Source: Caldisericota bacterium (GTDB lineage Bacteria; Caldisericota; Caldisericia; B22-G15). Taken from it: DNA of 26,267 nt. The stretch is taken from NCBI GenBank assembly GCA_003648245.1, contig QMOO01000002.1, forward strand, positions 1 through 26,267, in the 5' to 3' direction. The notes below the pieces were generated by a model, which was not told the DNA's origin, did not search any database, and saw nothing but the letters and a program-made list of their open reading frames with translations. A program made the position numbers and the translations under genes. Below, one piece after another: positions 17,062-24,283 of this stretch. Within the stretch, counting starts at the first letter, position 1. Each line of letters begins with the position of its first letter.

Positions 17062-17461
17062 TTTTTCCCTTTGCTATTTTCTGGGAGGTGGGAACAACCT
17101 TTTGTTTCTCAAGCATATTGCATTTTCCGTCAAGTATGCCCCCTTCTTCAATGGCAATCTTTGGTGTTTCTACATCACCTTCAATCTTTCCAGTGTTCAG
17201 AATCTCAACCCTTTCCTTCACATGAACATTTCCAATAACTGTACCCATAGCTATAAGAGTTGAAGCCTTGATATTTGCTTCCACATTTCCTTTTTCACCA
17301 ACAGTTACTGTACCTTTGCAGTCTATCTCTCCCTTGACCTTTCCATCGATCCTTAGATTTCCCTGAGCAACTATCTTTCCATCAACTGAAGTACCTTCTC
17401 CAATATAGGACTGTCCGCTTTCTCCTTGAAACTCCTGCTTTACTGTTTTACCAAAAGGCAT
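17045..17461 (-). CDS. Bactofilin family cytoskeletal protein
   Basis: Polymer-forming protein of 138 residues. A central right-handed beta-helix (about residues 18-115) is visible as short hydrophobic-glycine repeats: SYIGEGTSVDGKIVAQGNLRIDG, EIDCKGTVTVGEKGNVEANIKA and NVHVKERVEILNTGKIEGDVETPKIAIEEGGILDG. The ends are unstructured and charged. Bactofilins assemble into filaments without nucleotide and localise wall enzymes or chromosome-segregation proteins in other bacteria; the role here is not determined. AAAGGAGG precedes the ATG. The gene starts 20 bases after the CCA end of tRNA-Gly and has no promoter of its own that I can see, so it may be transcribed together with the tRNA. Confidence 0.9.
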   Translation of the reverse strand: MPFGKTVKQEFQGESGQSYIGEGTSVDGKIVAQGNLRIDGKVKGEIDCKGTVTVGEKGNVEANIKASTLIAMGTVIGNVHVKERVEILNTGKIEGDVETPKIAIEEGGILDGKCNMLEKQKVVPTSQKIAKGKSEVQK

Positions 17462-17480
17462 CTATACCTCCTTTATTTTC

Positions 17481-17555
17481 TGGAGCGGGCAACGGGATTC
17501 GAACCCGCGGCCCTCAGCTTGGGAAGCTGATGCTCTACCCCTGAGCTATGCCCGC
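17481..17555 (-). tRNA. tRNA-Gly (anticodon CCC)
   Basis: 72 bases plus encoded CCA (17481-17483). Acceptor stem GCGGGCA/TGCCCGC; anticodon stem TCAGC/GCTGA around loop TTCCCAA gives CCC; T arm GCGGG-TTCGAAT-CCCGT with one G-U pair. It lies between the thermonuclease gene and bactofilin and appears to head the bactofilin operon. Confidence 0.96.
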
Positions 17556-17563
17556 TCGAATAT

Positions 17564-17593
17564 ATTATATCATTTTAGTTAATATCTATACAA
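17564..17593 (-). promoter_or_regulatory. Promoter of tRNA-Gly and probably the bactofilin-clpP-lon operon
   Basis: Minus strand TTGTAT (17588-17593), 18-base spacer, then TGA-TATAAT (17564-17572), ending 8 bases before the tRNA. The same -35 hexamer TTGTAT is used for tRNA-Ala. The promoter overlaps the last codons of the thermonuclease gene. Confidence 0.65.
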
Positions 17594-18337
17594 ATCAACT
17601 ATACTACCATCAGCATCTATTAGATAAACTGTATCGTGGTCATTGTTCCATACTGGAGTCCCATGATTCCAATAAAATCTGTTGTTTCCTGTTAAGCCTT
17701 TACCGGTATAGATTACTACCTCTTCCTCACCATCAATATATGAACCTTCGGGAAATATAAAAACGTTGTGGGATTCATCTTTAATTCTGAAATTTGAAAG
17801 ATTCATGCCCTCTCTGGATGTGTTCTTCAAAACAACATATTCACCATTTAGGTTCTCTTCGTCTTTCCCTTCCGCATTATAATTAACTCTTTTAATTCTT
17901 ACAGGATACTTGTGAAAGTTTCTCCACAATCCTCTTCTATTATCTCTTGCTTCTCTCTCAGCCTCCAAGAGTAAATCCCTGTATCTTTTGTTATCTTTAT
18001 CCCTGTAAAGAAAGACAAGGCCCTTCCTTAAAAGTTCATAATTAACGAATATGTTTCCCACAAAGATATAGGCAAGGAGTCTTTTGTATTGATCTCTTTC
18101 CTCTCTATCAAATTCTAACTTTATCTTCTTTCCAAGAACCAACTCTCCGTTTTCTTTCTTTGCCTCCGCGTAAAATGGCTCTCCTGTCTCAGGTGCATTT
18201 ATGCCTATGTATCTTACCTTTTCCCCGGTAGATATAATTACAGTGTCTCCATCTATGACTTTTATAACTGAAACGGTTCTGGGTGAACAAGATATAAGAA
18301 AAAGAATTATAAAGAAAAGTATGGCTCTTTTATTCAT
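17579..18337 (-). CDS. Lipoprotein thermonuclease (SNase) with C-terminal lamin-tail domain
   Basis: Predicted surface-anchored nuclease of 252 residues. A short signal peptide ends at the lipobox FLISC (Cys17). The staphylococcal-nuclease domain (about 22-145) has VIKVIDGDTVII (Asp29, Asp31), KVRYIGINAPE (Arg42, Glu50) and QYKRLLAYIF (Arg86), matching the calcium and catalytic residues except that Asn-Ala replaces the usual Asp-Thr before Pro-Glu. The C-terminal region, about 150-252, looks like a lamin-tail domain: GEYVVLKNTSREGMNLSNF, IFPEGSYIDGEEEVVIYTG, FYWNHGTPVWNNDHDTVYLID and DGSIVDLYRY. The gene overlaps the HIT gene by 8 bases. I prefer ATG 18337 over a TTG two codons earlier. It may digest extracellular nucleic acid, which would suit the nucleoside importer in this window, but that is inference. 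Confidence 0.9.
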   Translation of the reverse strand: MNKRAILFFIILFLISCSPRTVSVIKVIDGDTVIISTGEKVRYIGINAPETGEPFYAEAKKENGELVLGKKIKLEFDREERDQYKRLLAYIFVGNIFVNYELLRKGLVFLYRDKDNKRYRDLLLEAEREARDNRRGLWRNFHKYPVRIKRVNYNAEGKDEENLNGEYVVLKNTSREGMNLSNFRIKDESHNVFIFPEGSYIDGEEEVVIYTGKGLTGNNRFYWNHGTPVWNNDHDTVYLIDADGSIVDLYRY

Positions 18338-18800
18338 TATCAAATAGATTGTCTTTAAAAAACTCTATTTCATTATCTGTAAGCCTATTCTCTTCACATC
18401 TCTTTTTTAAATGGAGTATATCATCCCTTATCTCAAAAACAACTCTCCTTATTCCTCCAAGTGGAAATTTTGTATCACCAGCATATCTTGGGATTACATG
18501 TATATGTATGTGAGGTATGCTTTGTCCAGCAGGTTCTCCAAGATTAAACCCGATGTTGAAGCCATCAGGTTTCAAAAGATTCTCAAGACCTCTCTTAATC
18601 ACCTTAACGGTCCTCACTATATCCATCCATTCAATATCTTCCAGTTCCTCGATACTCTCAACATGCCTCTTTGGAATGACAAGAGTATGCCCTCTTGAAA
18701 CAGGATATAAATCAAGAAGTGCAAAGGAGTGCTCTCCTTCATAAACAACCCTTTCTTTATCTGGCTTACAGAATGGACAATTTTCGCGATTTCTCTTCAC
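18330..18800 (-). CDS. HIT family nucleotide-binding protein
   Basis: Small nucleotide hydrolase or transferase of the histidine-triad family, acting on adenosine-type phosphoramidates or dinucleotides. The 156 residues carry HIHIHVIPR (His97, His99, His101) after GEPAGQSIP, and a CPFC zinc pair at residues 8-11. YPVSRGHTLVIPKRH is typical. The C-terminal 40 residues are charged and helical, making the protein a little longer than E. coli HinT. I start at GTG 18800, because TGATATAAT ends 7 bases before it. A GTG at 18824 is in frame but lies upstream of that promoter element and has no ribosome site. It is followed by the thermonuclease gene in the same transcript. Confidence 0.9.
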   Translation of the reverse strand: MKRNRENCPFCKPDKERVVYEGEHSFALLDLYPVSRGHTLVIPKRHVESIEELEDIEWMDIVRTVKVIKRGLENLLKPDGFNIGFNLGEPAGQSIPHIHIHVIPRYAGDTKFPLGGIRRVVFEIRDDILHLKKRCEENRLTDNEIEFFKDNLFDNE

Positions 18801-18807
18801 AGAAAAA

Positions 18808-18816
18808 ATTATATCA
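18808..18816 (-). promoter_or_regulatory. Extended -10 promoter of HIT - thermonuclease
   Basis: Minus strand TGA-TATAAT ends 7 bases before GTG 18800, predicting a leaderless message. It diverges from the tRNA-Met promoter; the two -10 hexamers are 29 bases apart. Confidence 0.6.
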
Positions 18817-18839
18817 CTAACCACCTAAGGTAAAAACTA

Positions 18840-18848
18840 TGTTATAAT
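18840..18848 (+). promoter_or_regulatory. Extended -10 promoter of tRNA-Met and probably tilS-hpt-ftsH
   Basis: TGT-TATAAT, with the tRNA 5' end 19 bases beyond. No clear -35. No other promoter is visible before tilS, so the tRNA and the downstream genes probably share this one. Confidence 0.6.
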
Positions 18849-18867
18849 TCTATATGAAAAGGAGGCT

Positions 18868-18944
18868 GGCGGCGTAGCTCAGTTGGTTAGAGCACACGGC
18901 TCATACCCGTGGAGTCGAGGGTTCGAATCCCCCCGCCGCCACCA
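18868..18944 (+). tRNA. tRNA-Met, elongator type (anticodon CAU)
   Basis: 74 bases plus encoded CCA (18942-18944). Acceptor stem GGCGGCG/CGCCGCC is fully paired with G1-C72, and the anticodon stem CACGG/CCGTG lacks the three G-C pairs of initiators, so it is not an initiator. The loop CTCATAC gives CAU. The sequence closely resembles bacterial elongator methionine tRNAs. tRNA-Ile2, the TilS substrate, also has CAU in its gene and cannot be excluded by the anticodon alone. The T stem has one A50-C64 mismatch. Confidence 0.93.
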
Positions 18945-18949
18945 TTTCC

Positions 18950-20344
18950 ATGAAGGTATTAAAAAGAATAAAGGAATATATCAAAAAACTCTCTCTCATA
19001 TCTTCCACCGAAGGGTTAGTTGTTGGAGTTTCGGGAGGTCCTGATTCAGTTTTCCTTATAAATATTCTCAAAGAGCTGGGTTTTAAAAAACTTTTAATTG
19101 CTCATTTTAATCACAAGCTGCGAGGAGAAGATGCAGATATGGATGAAGTGTTTGTAAGGCACCTTGCCCAGAAATTAAATATTCCATTATATGTCGGGAG
19201 AGAAAATGTGAAAACTTTTTGCAAAGAAAAAAGATACTCTATAGAGGAAGGTGCAAGAATTAAAAGGTTTGAGTTTCTAAGAAAGGTAAAAGAAAAAGAA
19301 AAGATGGATAAGATAGTTCTTGGTCATAATTTAGATGATCAGGTGGAAACAGTAACCATGAATTTCATAAGAGGTTCTGGATTAACCGGTATTTCTGGTA
19401 TCTCTCCTGAATCTAGCGATATTATACATCCCATACTTTCAATAAAAAGAGATGAGATAGTGGAATACCTTAAAGAAAAGGGAATCCCTTTCAGGATTGA
19501 CAGGACAAACCTTTCCACAGATTACCTCAGAAATAAAATTAGAAATTACCTCATTCCAATCATTGAAAAAGAATTTAATAAGAACTTTAAAGAAAAAGTT
19601 TTTTCTCTGGCAGAGATAGCAAGATATGATGACAGATATCTTGATGAAATTACAGAAGATGCAATAAAAAGGATGGTAAGGTTTAATAAAGATTTCGTCT
19701 GCATAAAAATCCCACCATTTGAGAGTGCTCACCTGAGTATAAAAAGAAGAATTATAAGAAAAGTAATTGAATACTTTGATATAGATTTAAGGGAAATTTC
19801 TCTTAAGAACATTGATGAGGCTATATCTATTTTTAGAAAAAGAACTGGCAAAAGAATAGAACTTCATGGCAGAATAGATGGAATTAAAGAATATGGTGAG
19901 GTTGTGTTTGAAAAAAGAGGAGAGAGAATCTCATTTCCACAAGTAAAACTTTTAGTGCCGGGAAAGACAAAAATTTCCGGTCTTTTGATAGAAATAAACT
20001 TAAAGGAAGAATGGGAGAGAATAAAGGATAAATTTTCTGAATGTTTTGACTTTGATTCCTTAACACTACCCTTAAACTTAAGGTTACCCAGGAAAGGGGA
20101 AAGATTTACTCCTCTGGGTATGAAAAAGGAGAAAAAATTGAAGGAATTCTTCATAGATGAAAAGATACCAACAAGTATTAGATGGAACATTCCAATTGTT
20201 GTTGATGGGAAAAATGAAATTGTCTGGGTTGTAGGATTAAGAATTTCTGATAAATTTAAAATTACTGATTTAACAAAGAGGATTTTATGTATTAAAATTA
20301 AACTGGAGGATGATAGATGGAACAGGATATTCAAAAGATTTTAA
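18950..20344 (+). CDS. tilS: tRNA(Ile)-lysidine synthetase
   Basis: Converts C34 of the CAU-anticodon isoleucine tRNA to lysidine, using ATP and lysine, so that it reads AUA as isoleucine. The 464 residues have the PP-loop VGVSGGPDSVFL (28-33), IAHFNHKLRG, GHNLDDQVETVTMNFIRGSGLTGI and the ILSIKRDEI segment. The C-terminal TilS domain holds LPRKGERFTPLGMKKEKKLKEFF and WVVGLRISDKFKIT. The ATG is 5 bases after the CCA end of tRNA-Met and has no Shine-Dalgarno sequence, so tRNA 3' processing would leave a nearly leaderless message. The 3' end overlaps hpt by 28 bases. The order tilS-hpt-ftsH is a widely conserved bacterial cluster. Confidence 0.96.
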   Translation: MKVLKRIKEYIKKLSLISSTEGLVVGVSGGPDSVFLINILKELGFKKLLIAHFNHKLRGEDADMDEVFVRHLAQKLNIPLYVGRENVKTFCKEKRYSIEEGARIKRFEFLRKVKEKEKMDKIVLGHNLDDQVETVTMNFIRGSGLTGISGISPESSDIIHPILSIKRDEIVEYLKEKGIPFRIDRTNLSTDYLRNKIRNYLIPIIEKEFNKNFKEKVFSLAEIARYDDRYLDEITEDAIKRMVRFNKDFVCIKIPPFESAHLSIKRRIIRKVIEYFDIDLREISLKNIDEAISIFRKRTGKRIELHGRIDGIKEYGEVVFEKRGERISFPQVKLLVPGKTKISGLLIEINLKEEWERIKDKFSECFDFDSLTLPLNLRLPRKGERFTPLGMKKEKKLKEFFIDEKIPTSIRWNIPIVVDGKNEIVWVVGLRISDKFKITDLTKRILCIKIKLEDDRWNRIFKRF

Positions 20345-20880
20345 TACCAGAGGAAGAGATAAAAAAGAGAGTGAAGGAACTTGGAAAAAGGATAAGTGAG
20401 GATTACAAAGATAAGTTCCCCCATCTTATATGTATTCTTAAGGGAGCCACTATCTTCCTCTCTGATCTAATCAGAGAGGTTAATATTCACATGTCCCTTG
20501 ACTTTATGGGTGTCTCAAGCTATGGATCCTCCACAGAATCCTCAGGAATCTTAAAGATTACAAAGGACATAGATCAGCCTATAGAGGGCAGGAATGTACT
20601 TATAGTGGAGGACATTGTGGACACAGGTTTAACTCTTTCCTATCTTAGAAAACTTCTTACATCAAGAAAACCAAAATCCCTAAAAACATGTGCACTTTTA
20701 AATAAAAAAGTGAGAAGAAAAGTGGATGTTCCAGTTGAATATTATGGCTTTGAAATACCCGACGAATTTGTAGTCGGGTACGGTCTTGATTTTAATGAAA
20801 AGTACAGAAATCTTCCCTACATATCTGTGCTTAAACCTGAAGTATACATGTATGAGGTGATGAAATATGAAAAGGAATAA
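20317..20880 (+). CDS. hpt: Hypoxanthine (guanine) phosphoribosyltransferase
   Basis: Salvages hypoxanthine or guanine with PRPP to IMP or GMP in the cytoplasm. The 187 residues show LICILKGATIFLSDLIREV, the flexible loop YGSSTESSG, the PRPP loop VLIVEDIVDTGLTL (Glu98, Asp99, Thr103, Gly104) and FEIPDEFVVGYGLDFNEKYRNLPYI, all standard for bacterial Hpt. GGAGGATGATAG upstream acts as ribosome site inside the end of tilS, and the gene overlaps ftsH by 14 bases. It complements the nucleoside importer in this window, since imported purine nucleosides would yield its base substrates after cleavage. Confidence 0.95.
   Translation: MEQDIQKILIPEEEIKKRVKELGKRISEDYKDKFPHLICILKGATIFLSDLIREVNIHMSLDFMGVSSYGSSTESSGILKITKDIDQPIEGRNVLIVEDIVDTGLTLSYLRKLLTSRKPKSLKTCALLNKKVRRKVDVPVEYYGFEIPDEFVVGYGLDFNEKYRNLPYISVLKPEVYMYEVMKYEKE
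20457..20479. repeat. 10-bp inverted repeat inside hpt
   Basis: CCTCTCTGAT and ATCAGAGAGG flank only three bases (CTA). In RNA this is a tight hairpin, at codons 47-55 of hpt. It may be chance or an internal regulatory or processing site. Confidence 0.45.
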
Positions 20881-22720
20881 TCTTTTTAATACAATGAGGG
20901 CTTTGATCCCCTTTATTTTAATGTTTATGCTAATATACTTTGTCTATACTTTTTACAATCAATCTCAACCTTCTGCTTCTGTCGAAAAGATATCATACAC
21001 TGAGTTTGTAAAGAGAATAGAAAAAAACGAAATTGAGGAAGTCGTTATAACTGATCAAAACGTTACAGGAACATTAAAAGACGGAGGGAAATTTCAGACA
21101 ACGATACCTCCCTTTGATGATCCAAACTTACCTAAAATTCTTATAGACCATAATGTAGATGTAACCGTTAAACCATCTTCCAACAGTGGAATGTGGTGGT
21201 ACATACTCTCAAACGTTGGTTCAGTTGTAATAATAATTTTCTTCTGGATGATAATGATGAGATCGCTTTCTGGAGGTGGAAATTCTCAGGTATTTAATTT
21301 TGGAAAGAGTAGAGCAAGGCTCTTTCTTGAGAATAAACCAAAAATAACATTCAATGACGTTGCTGGACTCGAAGAGGTAAAAGAGGAACTTCAGGAAGAG
21401 ATAGATTTCTTAAGGAATCCAAGAAAATTTTCTGCCCTTGGAGCAAAAATTCCAAAGGGAGTTCTTCTTGTGGGTCCACCTGGCTGCGGAAAGACTTTAC
21501 TTGCAAGAGCAGTTGCTGGAGAAGCAGGTGTTCCATTCTTTAGTGTTTCTGGTTCTGAATTTGTAGAAATGTTTGTTGGTGTTGGTGCTGCAAGAGTTAG
21601 AGATCTGTTTGAACAGGCAAAAAAGTATGCCCCCTGTATTATATTCATAGATGAAATTGATGCAGTTGGGAGGCAACGTGGAGCAGGTTTAGGTGGAGGA
21701 CACGATGAAAGAGAGCAGACGTTAAATCAGCTTCTTGTTGAAATGGATGGATTTGATCCCAATAGTGGAATTATAGTAATTGCTGCAACAAACAGACCGG
21801 ATATTCTTGATCCAGCACTGCTAAGACCTGGGAGATTTGATAGAAGAATTGTTGTTGGATTCCCGGATGTAAAAGAGAGGGAAGCCATACTAAAAATACA
21901 CACAAAGAATAAACCGCTTGGTGATGACATAAATCTCTCTGTACTTGCAAAAAGAACAGCAGGATTCACTGGTGCAGATCTTGAAAATCTTGTAAATGAG
22001 GCAGCTCTTCTTGCTGCAAGAAGAGGTAAAGATAGAATCACCATGGAAGAGTTGGAGGAATCAATAGATAGAGTAATAGCAGGACCTCAGAAGAAATCAA
22101 GAGTGGTTTCAGAAAAAGAAAAGAGGATGATTGCCTTTCACGAAACAGGGCATGCTGTTGTAGCAGATTATCTTCCACACACTGACCCTGTCCACAGAAT
22201 CTCCATAATCTCAAGAGGAATGGCGCTTGGATATACACTTCAATTACCAGAGGAGGAAAAGTTCTTGAAAACAAAGGAGGAACTTCTTGAAGAGGTTAGT
22301 GTTCTTCTTGGAGGAAGAGCTTCTGAAGAACTCTTCATAGGTGAAAAGACTACAGGAGCAGAAAACGATTTAAGAAGAGCAACAGAAATTGTAAGAAAGA
22401 TGATAACAGAATTTGGAATGAGTGAGAAACTTGGACCACTGACTTTTGGAAAGAAAGGAGAATTTGTATTTCTTGGAAGGGATATTGCCGCAGAGAAGAA
22501 CTATTCTGACCAGATAGCATATGAGATTGATAGAGAAATAAGAAGCATTATTGAGAAATGTTATGAAAGGGCAAAAAAGATACTCAAAGAGAACAGCAAA
22601 GCAGTTCATAAAGTTGTTGATGTTCTATTAGAGAAAGAGACAATGGAGGGAGAGGAGTTAAAGAAAATACTGGAGGAATTCAGGAGCAAAGAGAAAGAAG
22701 AAGTTGATAAAACTAATTAG
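20867..22720 (+). CDS. ftsH: ATP-dependent zinc metalloprotease FtsH
   Basis: Membrane-anchored AAA+ protease that extracts and degrades membrane and unstable soluble proteins. The 617 residues comprise one membrane segment at about 12-30, an extracytoplasmic domain (about 31-107), a second segment at about 108-132, the AAA module with GPPGCGKT (203-210), [11 protein letters not shown] (258-268) and the second region of homology [19 protein letters not shown]. The protease domain has HETGH (His425, Glu426, His429) and the third zinc ligand Asp501 in TGAENDL. All key residues are present. GAGGTG upstream is the ribosome site and the ATG lies inside the end of hpt. It is the third ATP-dependent protease in the window, with lon and clpP. 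Confidence 0.97.
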   Translation: MKRNNLFNTMRALIPFILMFMLIYFVYTFYNQSQPSASVEKISYTEFVKRIEKNEIEEVVITDQNVTGTLKDGGKFQTTIPPFDDPNLPKILIDHNVDVTVKPSSNSGMWWYILSNVGSVVIIIFFWMIMMRSLSGGGNSQVFNFGKSRARLFLENKPKITFNDVAGLEEVKEELQEEIDFLRNPRKFSALGAKIPKGVLLVGPPGCGKTLLARAVAGEAGVPFFSVSGSEFVEMFVGVGAARVRDLFEQAKKYAPCIIFIDEIDAVGRQRGAGLGGGHDEREQTLNQLLVEMDGFDPNSGIIVIAATNRPDILDPALLRPGRFDRRIVVGFPDVKEREAILKIHTKNKPLGDDINLSVLAKRTAGFTGADLENLVNEAALLAARRGKDRITMEELEESIDRVIAGPQKKSRVVSEKEKRMIAFHETGHAVVADYLPHTDPVHRISIISRGMALGYTLQLPEEEKFLKTKEELLEEVSVLLGGRASEELFIGEKTTGAENDLRRATEIVRKMITEFGMSEKLGPLTFGKKGEFVFLGRDIAAEKNYSDQIAYEIDREIRSIIEKCYERAKKILKENSKAVHKVVDVLLEKETMEGEELKKILEEFRSKEKEEVDKTN

Positions 22721-23438
22721 CTTTGACCTCTGGAACACAATAATTGAAGACAGAAAGGATCTTGAGGATAAGAGGGGAGAGATACGGATAAAAAAGATTT
22801 ACGAGTATCTCTCCCCTCTTAATATTGAGCTGGAAGATGTCAGAAAAGCATATCTAAAGATGAGTAATTGGTTATTTGAAACTCAGGATAAAACAAAAAA
22901 GAGTATAGGAACAGAGAAGCAGATAAAATACATTTTAAAAAAATTTGGGGTGAGAGTAAATCAAATTGTATTTGATGAGATAAAGGAAACCTATGACGGA
23001 GCAATTTTTATTTACCCTCCACCCCTGGTTGAAGGGGCAAAAGAAACGCTTAAAAAATTCCACAGTCTTGGAATAGATATGTGCATAATTTCAGATGCAG
23101 GAAGAACACCGGGCTGGGCTTTAAGAAAGATTCTTGAAAAGTATACTCTCAATAGCTATTTTAAAATGATGTACTTTTCTGACGAAACAGGATGGGTAAA
23201 ACCAAATAAAAAGGTTTTTTTAAAGGCACTGAAGGATTTTAAAGTGAGAAAGGAAGAGATGCTACACATTGGAGATAAAATAGAAAAAGACATTGAGGGA
23301 GCAAAAAATTCTGGAATAAATTACATATACTTCTCAAGAGGCAAGGATTGTGAAGTAAACCCCTGTGGTAAAAGTCTTCCTGAAATATACGATGTGTTCT
23401 TAAAACTCTTCCCTGTTACAAGGAGTTTATTTAGTTAG
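22704..23438 (+). CDS. HAD superfamily hydrolase without the second catalytic Asp
   Basis: Rossmann-fold hydrolase of 244 residues with a helical cap at about residues 17-90. Motif I is FDLWNT, where Asp8 is the nucleophile and position +2 is Trp10 rather than the Asp that phosphatases use as general acid/base. Motif II is CIISDAG, motif III the Lys in GWVKPNKKVF, and motif IV HIGDKIEKDIEGAKNSG. The replacement at +2 is also found in haloacid dehalogenases (Tyr) and in several unassigned HAD groups, so the reaction is unknown. The start is TTG at 22704, inside the ftsH end, with only a weak purine-rich ribosome site; translation is probably coupled. Codons 22-39 carry a 17-bp perfect inverted repeat. 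Its stop overlaps that of the convergent ABC permease. Confidence 0.88.
   Translation: MIKLISFDLWNTIIEDRKDLEDKRGEIRIKKIYEYLSPLNIELEDVRKAYLKMSNWLFETQDKTKKSIGTEKQIKYILKKFGVRVNQIVFDEIKETYDGAIFIYPPPLVEGAKETLKKFHSLGIDMCIISDAGRTPGWALRKILEKYTLNSYFKMMYFSDETGWVKPNKKVFLKALKDFKVRKEEMLHIGDKIEKDIEGAKNSGINYIYFSRGKDCEVNPCGKSLPEIYDVFLKLFPVTRSLFS
22769..22821. repeat. 17-bp perfect inverted repeat inside the HAD gene
   Basis: TAAGAGGGGAGAGATAC (22769-22785) is repeated as its exact reverse complement at 22805-22821, with a 19-base A-rich loop between. The stem in RNA would be very stable for a gene of this base composition. No U-tract follows, so it is not a standard terminator. Confidence 0.9.
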
Positions 23439-24283
23439 TCAAGAGTTTTCTGGTCTATAAGACCTTTTCTTCTGGCAATAAATAGAGAAGTAGAGAAAAA
23501 TAAAGTTACAACAATAAAGTAGACTACATTTTGAATAAGAAGTAGCTTTGTAAGTGAAAGAATTGGCATATCTTTTGTGAAACTATTCCATCCAGTTCCG
23601 AGTAAAATCTTTCTCATTCCGTCCATCCATATGGTCTGTGGAATAAAATAGCCAATATTTCTTAAAAATGGAGGGAAAACATCTAACGGAAAGATTGCTC
23701 CTGTAAGAAGAAGGAATATACCGGTTGCACTCTGGGTTAAAAACCAACCATTCTTTGCAATGAGAAAGTTAAGACCTGCAAAGAGGTAACCGAGTATAAA
23801 TAGCGAAAAAACACCGAGAATAAAGAATAGAGGAAGAATGATAAACCATCCTGCAATTGGATTTAAACTTAACTTAAAGAAAGTGAAACTTACAAAGATT
23901 AGTATTCCTACAGAAACAGAGGTGGTTATAAACTTTGCAAAACCTCTGCCTGTAAGATAAATAAAGAGGTTCACAGGGGATATATAAATATACTTCAATG
24001 TCTCATAGAACTCTCTATCATCAACCACTGCCCATGCCATACCGAAAAGAACATTGGCAGTATAAAGATGAAGGGCATTTCCTATAAGAAGGTGTGGAAA
24101 GGTTAACCCAATTTTTCCTCTTGTTATAATAAGATACATAATTATAAGAATAAAGGAAGAGGACAGGGGTTTTGCAAGGGAGTATATTGTAAATAAAAAT
24201 GGATCTGTCCAGTTACTCTCAATTTTCCATCCAAGAAAAAATGAGGTTTTAAAGTTCAAAAAGAGCCTTTTTATTACTCCCAT
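23435..24283 (-). CDS. ABC-2 type transporter permease (second subunit)
   Basis: Membrane subunit of a putative exporter, 282 residues with about six hydrophobic segments. The C-terminal half has the ABC-2 pattern: a hydrophobic segment, then TGAIFPLDVFPPFLRNIGYFIPQTIWMDGMRKIL, then a last membrane span and a charged tail IARRKGLIDQKTLD. The ATG overlaps the end of the other permease by 10 bases; a GGAGGG stretch lies rather far upstream, so translation is probably coupled. It should form a heterodimer with the neighbouring permease. Substrate unknown; this family includes drug, lipid and polysaccharide exporters. Confidence 0.85.
   Translation of the reverse strand: MGVIKRLFLNFKTSFFLGWKIESNWTDPFLFTIYSLAKPLSSSFILIIMYLIITRGKIGLTFPHLLIGNALHLYTANVLFGMAWAVVDDREFYETLKYIYISPVNLFIYLTGRGFAKFITTSVSVGILIFVSFTFFKLSLNPIAGWFIILPLFFILGVFSLFILGYLFAGLNFLIAKNGWFLTQSATGIFLLLTGAIFPLDVFPPFLRNIGYFIPQTIWMDGMRKILLGTGWNSFTKDMPILSLTKLLLIQNVVYFIVVTLFFSTSLFIARRKGLIDQKTLD

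Noticed and set aside
17579..18343. Thermonuclease start at TTG 18343
   Set aside because: An ATG two codons later is available and nearer the signal-peptide positive charges; neither has a clear ribosome site.
18854..18877. Seven-codon frame from an ATG 5 bases after the tRNA-Met -10, ending in the tRNA
   Set aside because: It is too short to judge and overlaps the tRNA; it may simply be chance in the tRNA 5' leader.
18868..18944. The CAU tRNA as tRNA-Ile2, the direct substrate of TilS
   Set aside because: Its acceptor and anticodon stems resemble elongator methionine tRNAs such as that of Bacillus; not fully excluded without a classifier.
23403..23428. Possible terminator at the end of the HAD gene
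   Set aside because: The 8-bp stem includes a G-U pair and there is no proper U-tract; it is also inside the coding sequence.
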